Source of the DNA: JBGOUJ01 sp041477005
GTDB taxonomy: Bacteria > Acidobacteriota > Terriglobia > Bryobacterales > JACQDG01
DNA length: 12,231 nt
Direction: 5' to 3'
Assembly (NCBI GenBank): GCA_041477005.1
Contig: JBGOUJ010000180.1
Location: forward strand, 1 to 12,231
Made by a program: the position numbers and the translations under genes. The notes beneath the pieces are model-generated. The model saw only the letters and a program-made list of their open reading frames with translations, did no database searches and was not told the DNA's origin. Shown here piece by piece: positions 1 through 5,935 of this stretch. Within the stretch, counting starts at the first letter, position 1; every line of letters starts with the position of its first letter.

Positions 1-229
1 GCCTGCCGGCGGTGTCCGGGATGGGGAGGCGCCTGCCGGCCGTGTCCGGGAGGGGGAGGCGCTCGCTGGCGGTGTCCGGGATGGCGAGGCGCTCGCTGGC
101 GGTGTCCGGGATGGGGAGGCGCCTGCCGGCCGTGTCCGGGAGGGGGAGGCGCTCGCTGGCGGTGTCCGGGAGGGCGAGGCGCTCGCTGGCGGTGTCCGGG
201 AGGGGGCGGCGTCCGCTGGCGGCGTCCGG
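1..229 (-). repeat. 30-bp tandem repeat (7 full units plus a partial one) with 90-bp higher-order period, in-frame
   Basis: Seven 30-bp units plus the start of an eighth run from 229 down to the window edge, in frame with the membrane protein gene on the minus strand. Each unit encodes P-D-(T/A)-A-(S/G)-(E/R/G)-R-(L/R)-(P/A)-(L/I). On the plus strand each unit begins near GTGTCCGGGA. Blocks 11-100 and 101-190 form a 90-bp higher-order repeat. By eye they differ at only one base (T at 82, G at 172), so that expansion looks recent. The unit at 191-220 and the half-unit after it are more diverged and mark the old edge. The left end of the array is outside the window. Confidence 0.95.
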
Positions 230-1150
230 AGGGGGCTGGCGCCAGAGGAGCCACACGGCCAAGCCGGTCAGGGCGGAAGCTACAAGCAGGGCCAGCGCCC
301 AATCGCCGAGAGTGGCTCTTTGGAGCAGGGGCGCGAGCTGGCGGAGCCACAGCCGGCCGAAAGTGTCAGAGATCGTGGCGGGGATATTGGCCAGCAGCAG
401 TCGCCAGGCGCCGGTGCTCAACGGGGGAGAGCTGCGGGGCGCCATTCTTACCTTCACCCAGAAAGCCAGGACGGCCAGGTAGAGAAGATGGGCGGCGGCA
501 AAGAGCCAGTGCCGGTCCCAGCGCTCGCGCAGGGCCAGAGCCAGGCGCAGAACCAGCATCCCCAGCAACACCAGAGCGACCTGGTCGTAAGTGAACAGGG
601 CGCCGAGGAACGCCAGCGCGTCGAGCAGCCACCACGCCCAGCCCGGCGTGGCGCGGCGGCGGACCGCGGCGGCGCTGGTCAGGGCGAAGGCGATCGTGAA
701 GAGGACGGGCAGCATGTTGGCGCCGAGCGAGGTGTGCCAGAAATGCGTCTCTCCGTGGATGGGCCAGAAACCGAACAATCCCGCGGCCAGGAGAGCCGCC
801 GGTCCCGGCAGCAGCAAGAGCCGCAGCAGAAGAAAGAAGCCTGCCACGACCAGGCCGTCCAGGACCGATTGAAACAGGTGAAGGGCCGTCAGATGGCCGG
901 CCGGATCGCCTCCGACCATCCCATAGAGCAGGTATTGCCAAAGCGGAAAAAGGTTGCGGCCTGGTATGTATTCGGCGAGCAGGGGCCAAAGGCCGGCTAA
1001 GCGCACCGCGGGCATGCTGATCATCCACTCGCCGTCGTCGTAGTAGAAGCCGAGGCGCCCGGCGCCGGCGGCAAAAACGGCGACCGTCGCCGCCCAGAGG
1101 AGGGCCGCGGCGAGCCCATCGCAGCGCGAAAGCCCGAGCGGTTGTTTCAT
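1..1150 (-). CDS. Multi-pass membrane protein, GT-C glycosyltransferase-like, with repetitive C-terminal tail (3' end outside window)
   Basis: A frame open from the ATG at 1150 to the window edge gives 383 codons without a stop. It is easily missed because its stop lies outside. Hydrophobic segments are visible at about residues 12-30, 96-115, 117-130, 143-163, 173-206, 216-232 and 285-304. Residues 36-40 (YYDDG) in the first loop resemble the acidic loop of GT-C enzymes. PIHGETHFW at 130-138 resembles the first-loop motif of TMTC/TPR-associated GT-C proteins. GT-C enzymes transfer sugars from polyprenyl-phosphate donors on the outer membrane face; that role is inferred here. After the last hydrophobic segment, residues 308-383 are 10-residue repeats of the type PDTASERLPL. 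The start overlaps the stop of the upstream methyltransferase/GT gene (ATGA, 1147-1150). It has no Shine-Dalgarno site, so translation is probably coupled. Substrate and exact family are unknown. Confidence 0.8.
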   Translation of the reverse strand, partial: MKQPLGLSRCDGLAAALLWAATVAVFAAGAGRLGFYYDDGEWMISMPAVRLAGLWPLLAEYIPGRNLFPLWQYLLYGMVGGDPAGHLTALHLFQSVLDGLVVAGFFLLLRLLLLPGPAALLAAGLFGFWPIHGETHFWHTSLGANMLPVLFTIAFALTSAAAVRRRATPGWAWWLLDALAFLGALFTYDQVALVLLGMLVLRLALALRERWDRHWLFAAAHLLYLAVLAFWVKVRMAPRSSPPLSTGAWRLLLANIPATISDTFGRLWLRQLAPLLQRATLGDWALALLVASALTGLAVWLLWRQPPPDAASGRRPLPDTASERLALPDTASERLPLPDTAGRRLPIPDTASERLAIPDTASERLPLPDTAGRRLPIPDTAGR

Positions 1151-4100
1151 GCGGTGTGGGCGCGCGCAGCGGCCAGGCCCTGGGCCACGGCCTCGGCGTA
1201 GACGCGGACCATCGCGGCCAGATCGTAGTTCTCGAGCACGGTGCGGCGGGCCGCGTCCCGCATGGCTTGATCGCGCGCCGGATCGGCCAGGGCCTCGGCG
1301 ATGCGGGCGGCGAAATCGCCGGGCGAGCGCGTGGGAACGACATAGCCGTTCACTCCGTCTTCGATCGCGTCGCGCGCGCTGCCGACGTCGGTGGTCAGGA
1401 CGATCTGGCGCATGCTCATCGCCTCCAGCAGCGTCACCGAGCTGCCTTCGAATTGCGAGGTCAGCAGAGCGAAGTGCGAGGCGGCCAGGATCTCGGGCAC
1501 GTCATCGCAAAAGCCCAGCAGCTCTACGATTTCCTGAATGCCCTGGACCCGGATCTCGTGCTCCACGCGGACGCGCTCGGGGCCGTCGCCGGCAATGAAC
1601 GCCTGGAAGCGCTGCCGCGGATAGCGGCGGACCAGCTCGCCGACCACGCGCACAAACAGCGGCACGTCCTTTTCGATCGCCAGCCGGCCGGTGTAGGTCA
1701 GAACGATCTCCCCGCCGGTCAGGGAAAGCCGGCGGCGGATCTCCGGAAGCCTGGGTGCATAGGTGGCCGGGTGGAAGCGGGCGGTGGCGTCGACGGAGTT
1801 GTGCGCCAGGCGGATCTTCTCCGGGAAGACGCCGCCTTTTCGGATCAGGGCGTCCTGCTGGGGCTGCCCCACGGCGAAATGGCAATCCAGGTAACGGTCG
1901 AACTGGATCGCGTTTCCGAGGTGCCCCTCGGGCACCGTGTTGTGGATGATGTCGGCGGTCCAGAGGCCGCCCCCTTGCCTGAGCGCCGGCAGGGCCTGGT
2001 ACGCGAGGGCGGAATGGGAAACAATCAGCCCGGAAATGTTGTGAGCCTCGATGAGGGCGTGGAAGAAGGCGGTCGGGTCCTCGCTCGGCAGGTGAGCCAG
2101 GTGCCAGATCCACGGGGTCACCTTGGCGAACTCCCCGACCCAGTTGTGGCGCACGTCCACGGTGGTGACGGCAGCCAGGGCGTACTCGGCCGCCAGGCCC
2201 TGCATCACCTGCAGGACGATCTGCTCGGCGCCGCCGACGTTCATAAACGGAACGGCGAACAGCAGGGCGGGCCGGCCGTCGCCGAACTTCCGGTGCGGGC
2301 GGCGGGCGAGCGGGCAGCAGCCTTCCGGAGCGGGATCGGGGCGATCGATGGCGGCCCGCACGATCGGATCCTGCGGCGGCTGGAACGCCCCGGCGACGCG
2401 GCTGTCACCCTGGCCGATGATATAGGCGTGGAGGGCGCGGATCTGCCGGGCGGTGCGCTCCCGCTCCGCCATCTTGATGTTCGACCACATGCTGGCGTCG
2501 TGCGCGCGGTAGAAAAACAGCGGCTCGTTGATCCAATATCCGTCCCAGCCGTTCGAGCCGAGGGTGATCCAGAAGTTCCAATCATCCTGGCCGTAAAGCT
2601 CGTCGCGAAAGCCACCGGCTTCGACCCAGGCTTCGCGGCGAAACACGGCGCCGGTGGGCACGTGGTTGTAGCGCAGGGCCTTTTCCAGGCTGAACGGCTC
2701 GGTCTTCCAGAGCGTGTTGTCCGCGCCGAACCTTTGCACCAGCGAGTAGCAGAAGCCGTACTGCGAGTGACGCTCCAGCACCCAGAGGGTCTTCTCGAGA
2801 TAGGTCGGATCGAGGCGATCGTCGGCGTCGAGCGAAATGACGTATTTGCCCTGGGCGAGCGCAGCACCTTTGTTCCGGGCCGCGGCGAGACCCTGGTTCT
2901 GCTGGTGGACGACGCGGAAGCGGACGCCGGCCGGCGGGTCCTTCTCGAGGCCGGCGAGGACGGCGAGCGTCTCGGGCTCGGTCGAGCCGTCGTTGATCAC
3001 GATGATCTCGAAATCCTGGAAGGTCGAGGCCAGCACGCTGTCGATGGCCTCGCGCACGAACCGCCCGTAGTTGTAGCAGGGAATCCCCACGGTCACGAGC
3101 GGCCGCTCCCGAGGCCAATCGACGATGGCCGAGCGGCGATGGGGCAGGTATTGGGGCAGCACGGGGGTGACGCCGGTGGAGCCCGCTTCGGCCGGCACCG
3201 GCGCGACGGGCGGGTCGATCAGGAGGCGGGCGATCCGATAGGGCAGCCGGAAGAGATTCGGAAGCGACCGCGGGGCTTCGAAGCAGGCCAGCATCATCTG
3301 CCAGGTGCGCGAGTAGCGCATTTCCCGGAGTTGTTGCTCGAGCTCGACAGTGTAAGCCTTCTGGTCCTCGAGGGCGTTGGTGCGGGCGCGAAGCTGGCGC
3401 GCCTGGCGGTCGAGCTGCGCCTGCAGCGCGGCGATCTCGGACTCCAGGTGCGGCACCCGCTGGCGGGTGTGGTTCACCTCGGCGTAGATCTCGTGCAGGA
3501 ATTCGGTCAGGTTCTTGGTGAGAACGGCGGTGGGCCGCGGCGGAGCGGCTTCGCCGCACACCAGCAGGAAGGCGTCGGCGGCCTGGATGGGCTTGGCGGC
3601 GTCGAGGTAGGCCTGGGACAGAGGCAGGGGGGCCAGGTCGTCGGCTTCGGCCGCCTCCACCGGCAGGACCAGCGAGGCGATGGCGTGGACCTGCGAGACC
3701 GGACACGGGGCCGGAAAAAAGCGGGCGACCAGGTCGTGAAATTCCTGATAGGTATAGTGGCGAGCGGGAGAAGCGCTCACCCGGAGGCTGCGGGCGTCGT
3801 TGGGGCAGGAGATCAGGAACAGTCCCGCCGGGGCGAGCCGCCGCCGGAGGGTCCGGAGAAACTGCTCCGCGTCGGGGACGCGCTCCAGAGTCCCGAACGA
3901 GACGATCACGTCAAACAGAGGGTCTTCGAGGTCCAGCGCCGCGGCGTCGCCGGTGCGAAACTCCAGGCCTGGAGAGGGATACGCGCGCCGGGCGAACTCG
4001 ATCGCCGCGGCGTCGGAATCGACGCCCACGACCTCGGCCGCGCCCAGGATCTTCAGGATGTAGGCGCCGTAGCCGGAACCGCAGGCGACGTCCAGCACGC

Positions 4101-4263
4101 GCCGGCTGGCGACATAGCCCGCGGCAAACAGATAGCGGGCAAAATGTTCTCCGGAACGGAGGCCTTTGCGGGAGCGATGGGGAAGGAACCGCTCCTCGGA
4201 ATCCGGGCCTTCAACCTGTTCCGCAAAGATCTTGCGCCATTGTTCCGGCGTGGGGTCTTTCAA
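1147..4263 (-). CDS. Multidomain protein: SAM methyltransferase, coiled coil, GT2 glycosyltransferase, GT4 glycosyltransferase
   Basis: This 1038-residue soluble protein has four modules. A class I methyltransferase occupies about 20-235, with SAM motif LDVACGSGYG at 57-66, acidic residues D82/D84 and GD at 105-106. A heptad-rich coiled coil lies at about 255-318, followed by a Y-S-R-T-W motif (317-321) common next to coiled coils in O-antigen glycosyltransferases. A GT2 domain lies at about 388-600, with VGIPCYN at 392-398, NDG at 424-426, DAD at 479-481 (metal/nucleotide-sugar binding) and QDDW at 559-562 as the likely catalytic base region. A complete GT4 domain lies at about 663-1030, with GGAE at 677-680, GDGP at 892-895 and the E-x7-E pair E939/E947. 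The role, inferred, is cytoplasmic assembly and methylation of a surface glycan. The start is TTG at 4263; the frame offers no better one, and AGGGAGG lies 3 nt upstream. The FE-T-x-EH motif usual in this methyltransferase type reads FGTLER (123-128), so methyl-transfer activity is uncertain. The stop overlaps the next gene by 4 bases. Sugar and acceptor are unknown. Confidence 0.93.
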   Translation of the reverse strand: MKDPTPEQWRKIFAEQVEGPDSEERFLPHRSRKGLRSGEHFARYLFAAGYVASRRVLDVACGSGYGAYILKILGAAEVVGVDSDAAAIEFARRAYPSPGLEFRTGDAAALDLEDPLFDVIVSFGTLERVPDAEQFLRTLRRRLAPAGLFLISCPNDARSLRVSASPARHYTYQEFHDLVARFFPAPCPVSQVHAIASLVLPVEAAEADDLAPLPLSQAYLDAAKPIQAADAFLLVCGEAAPPRPTAVLTKNLTEFLHEIYAEVNHTRQRVPHLESEIAALQAQLDRQARQLRARTNALEDQKAYTVELEQQLREMRYSRTWQMMLACFEAPRSLPNLFRLPYRIARLLIDPPVAPVPAEAGSTGVTPVLPQYLPHRRSAIVDWPRERPLVTVGIPCYNYGRFVREAIDSVLASTFQDFEIIVINDGSTEPETLAVLAGLEKDPPAGVRFRVVHQQNQGLAAARNKGAALAQGKYVISLDADDRLDPTYLEKTLWVLERHSQYGFCYSLVQRFGADNTLWKTEPFSLEKALRYNHVPTGAVFRREAWVEAGGFRDELYGQDDWNFWITLGSNGWDGYWINEPLFFYRAHDASMWSNIKMAERERTARQIRALHAYIIGQGDSRVAGAFQPPQDPIVRAAIDRPDPAPEGCCPLARRPHRKFGDGRPALLFAVPFMNVGGAEQIVLQVMQGLAAEYALAAVTTVDVRHNWVGEFAKVTPWIWHLAHLPSEDPTAFFHALIEAHNISGLIVSHSALAYQALPALRQGGGLWTADIIHNTVPEGHLGNAIQFDRYLDCHFAVGQPQQDALIRKGGVFPEKIRLAHNSVDATARFHPATYAPRLPEIRRRLSLTGGEIVLTYTGRLAIEKDVPLFVRVVGELVRRYPRQRFQAFIAGDGPERVRVEHEIRVQGIQEIVELLGFCDDVPEILAASHFALLTSQFEGSSVTLLEAMSMRQIVLTTDVGSARDAIEDGVNGYVVPTRSPGDFAARIAEALADPARDQAMRDAARRTVLENYDLAAMVRVYAEAVAQGLAAARAHTA

Positions 4264-4266
4264 ATG

Positions 4267-4273
4267 CCTCCCT
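4267..4273 (-). promoter_or_regulatory. Ribosome binding site of the TTG-started methyltransferase/GT gene
   Basis: The minus strand reads AGGGAGG here, with only CAT between it and the TTG at 4263-4261. The spacing is shorter than the usual 5-9 nt, but this is the only clear Shine-Dalgarno match near any start in the window. It supports the TTG. No in-frame ATG exists nearby. Confidence 0.55.
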
Positions 4274-4303
4274 GGGGGCGGGCGGCCAACCGGCCCGTTT
4301 CGA

Positions 4304-4364
4304 GCCGCGACCGCGAGGGAGCGGTCTGCGGAAAGCGGGAAAACTGCTCCCTTGCCGTCGCGGC
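4304..4364. repeat. REP/REPIN-like inverted repeat in the divergent intergenic region
   Basis: The left arm is 4304-4325 and the right arm 4343-4364, separated by a 17-nt loop. The reverse complement of the right arm matches the left at 19 of 22 positions; the core AGGGAGC (4316-4322) / GCTCCCT (4346-4352) is perfect. The left arm also contains its own small palindrome, GACCGC (4309-4314) and GCGGTC (4321-4326). Two inverted palindromic units around a short loop is the layout of a REPIN. An operator or a transcript hairpin are alternatives. I recall similar GCCGCGACCG...GGGAGCGG intergenic motifs in Acidobacteriota genomes, but cannot verify this here. Confidence 0.6.
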
Positions 4365-4435
4365 GGGGAAAATGCCGCGCCCTATTCGCTGCCAGCGGCT
4401 CGCTGCCCGGCTGCTGGCTGGCGGCGCAAAGCTTT

Positions 4436-4444
4436 TGCTATGAT
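4436..4444 (+). promoter_or_regulatory. Extended -10 promoter for the rightward operon
   Basis: TGCTATGAT at 4436-4444 matches the extended -10 consensus TGnTATAAT except for one base. The -35 region has no good hexamer (CTGGCT at 4414-4419 is weak), as is typical of extended -10 promoters. Transcription would begin near 4451. That places the ATG at 4445 upstream of the message and leaves the ATG at 4481 with a leader of about 30 nt. The surroundings are locally less GC-rich than the genes. No experimental support; sigma-70 type recognition is assumed. Confidence 0.5.
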
Positions 4445-4480
4445 ATGCCAGAAACGCCATTCTACCGAACTCTTTCGCAC

Positions 4481-5935
4481 ATGCCCACAGCGACCGCCAG
4501 GGCCGGCCAGACCAGTCACGCCTACCGGGACCTGACCGGCTATTACGACAAGCTGGCGCCGCAGTGGGCGGCCCGGAAAAACAAATACTATTTCCGGGGC
4601 GTGGTCCGGCTGCTGCGGTTCCTCGTGCCGCGCGGCTCGCGGGTGCTCGATATCGGCTGCGCCAACGGAGACCTGCTGGCGGCCCTGGAGCCTTCCCACG
4701 GCGTGGGCGTGGACCTGAGCCCGCGCATGCTGGAGGTGGCGCGCGCCCGGCACACCAATCTTCAGTTTCTGCAGATGGACGCGCACGAGCTGGCGGTCGA
4801 TCCGGCGCTGGCCGGGCCGTTCGATTACGTGGTGCTCTCGGACCTGGTGGGCGACCTCTACGACGTGCAGAGGGCGCTGGAGCAGCTCCGCAAGGTTTGC
4901 CACGCGCGGACCCGCGTGATTATTACCTTCTATAACTACCTTTGGGAGCCGGCGCTGAAAGCGGCCGAGTGGCTGGGATTCAAAACGCGGCAGAACCTGC
5001 AAAACTGGCTGACCCGGCAGGACCTGGAAAACCTGCTCTCGCTGGCCGGCTTCGAGGTGGTGAAGGGCGGCCGGCGGATGCCCTTCCCGCTGCACCTGCC
5101 TTTGGTTTCGGAAGCCATCAACCAGGTAGCGCAGGCGCTTCCGCTCGTCCGGGTGCTCGGATTGCAGCAATACCTGGTGGCGCGGCTGCGGCCGCAGGGG
5201 GCGCACGCGCGACATTCCTGCTCGGTCATCGTCCCTTGCCGGAACGAGCGCGGCAACATCGCCGCCGCCGTGGAGCGGACGCCCTCGATGGGCTCGCGCA
5301 CCGAGATCCTCTTCGTGGAGGGCAACTCGACCGACTCGACGCTCGAGGAAATCCGGGCGGTGATGGGCCGCTACCGGGGGCCGCACGAGCTGAAGCTCGT
5401 GGAGCAGGGCGACGGCCGGGGGAAAGGCGACGCCGTACGCAAGGGCTTCGCCGCCGCGACCGGCGACGTGCTGATGATCCTGGACGCCGATCTGACGGTC
5501 GCCCCCGAGGACCTGCCCCGCTTCTTCGACGCCGTACAGAGCGGGGCCGGCGAGTTCATCAACGGCTGCCGGCTGGTCTACCCCATGGAAAAGGAGGCCA
5601 TGCGGTACCTGAACCTGCTGGGAAACAAATTCTTCAGCAAGATGTTCACCTGGATCCTGGGCCAGCCTATTAAAGATACTCTCTGCGGCGCCAAGGTGCT
5701 CACGCGCGAGGACTACGAAAAGATCGCCGCCAACCGCTCCTATTTCGGCAACTTCGATCCGTTCGGCGACTTCGACCTGCTGTTCGGGGCGGCCAAGCTG
5801 AACATGAAAATCGTGGAGATCCCCGTCCGCTACCGCGAGCGCTGCTACGGGGAGACCAACATCAGCCGCTTCCGGCACGGCTGGCTGCTGTTGCGCATGT
5901 CGATCTTCGCCGCCCGGAAATTCAAGTTCTTCTGA
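4481..5935 (+). CDS. Bifunctional SAM-dependent methyltransferase / GT2 (polyprenyl-phosphate sugar synthase-like)
   Basis: A 484-residue fusion. The N-terminal half is a class I methyltransferase: YYDKLAP at 21-27, SAM motif VLDIGCANGD at 55-64, acidic residue D78, and MD at 99-100. The C-terminal half (about 245-484) is a GT2 of the dolichyl/undecaprenyl-phosphate mannosyl- or glucosyltransferase type: VPCRNERGN at 251-259, DAD at 335-337, the family's D-T-x-C-G-x-K at 399-405, and a basic Y-R-x-R-x-x-G-x-T/S motif at 451-459. The reaction expected from the family is transfer of a sugar from a nucleotide sugar to a polyprenyl phosphate. There are no clear C-terminal membrane helices, only an amphipathic end at about 466-484. 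The fusion is a known architecture. I chose ATG 4481 over ATG 4445: codons between them have low third-position GC, unlike the rest, and the predicted promoter overlaps 4445. No Shine-Dalgarno is visible for either. The stop shares one base with the next start (TGATG). Confidence 0.88.
   Translation: MPTATARAGQTSHAYRDLTGYYDKLAPQWAARKNKYYFRGVVRLLRFLVPRGSRVLDIGCANGDLLAALEPSHGVGVDLSPRMLEVARARHTNLQFLQMDAHELAVDPALAGPFDYVVLSDLVGDLYDVQRALEQLRKVCHARTRVIITFYNYLWEPALKAAEWLGFKTRQNLQNWLTRQDLENLLSLAGFEVVKGGRRMPFPLHLPLVSEAINQVAQALPLVRVLGLQQYLVARLRPQGAHARHSCSVIVPCRNERGNIAAAVERTPSMGSRTEILFVEGNSTDSTLEEIRAVMGRYRGPHELKLVEQGDGRGKGDAVRKGFAAATGDVLMILDADLTVAPEDLPRFFDAVQSGAGEFINGCRLVYPMEKEAMRYLNLLGNKFFSKMFTWILGQPIKDTLCGAKVLTREDYEKIAANRSYFGNFDPFGDFDLLFGAAKLNMKIVEIPVRYRERCYGETNISRFRHGWLLLRMSIFAARKFKFF

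Noticed and set aside
1..229. Possible CRISPR array
   Set aside because: Units are directly adjacent at 30 bp with no unique spacers and remain in a coding frame.
12..482. Plus-strand open frame through the 30-bp repeats, giving VSGRGRRSLA-type repeats
   Set aside because: The repeat is open on both strands because it is 30 bp long and lacks stops. Only the minus frame joins a protein with membrane segments and a normal start.
4391..4418. Inverted repeat GCCAGC ... GCTGGC as a terminator or operator
   Set aside because: Arms are only 6 bp perfect (8 of 10 when extended), there is no T tract, and no gene ends there. Such short matches are expected by chance in GC-rich DNA.
1156..4443. Very long plus-strand open frame (1095 codons) opposite the methyltransferase/GT gene
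   Set aside because: It is a mirror of a GC-rich coding strand. The minus strand carries intact SAM, DAD, GGAE and E-x7-E motifs in the right order, while the plus translation shows no recognisable domain.
4440..4466. Divergent promoter for the leftward operon (minus-strand TATCAT at 4445-4440)
   Set aside because: The only -35-like sequence nearby is TTCGGT at 18-bp spacing, a poor match, and the -10 overlaps the better rightward promoter. It is too weak to list as a feature.
4382..5878. Long minus-strand open frame opposite the methyltransferase/GT2 fusion
   Set aside because: The plus strand has clear methyltransferase and GT2 motifs. The minus translation is low-complexity, rich in His, Gln and Arg, and matches no known motif.
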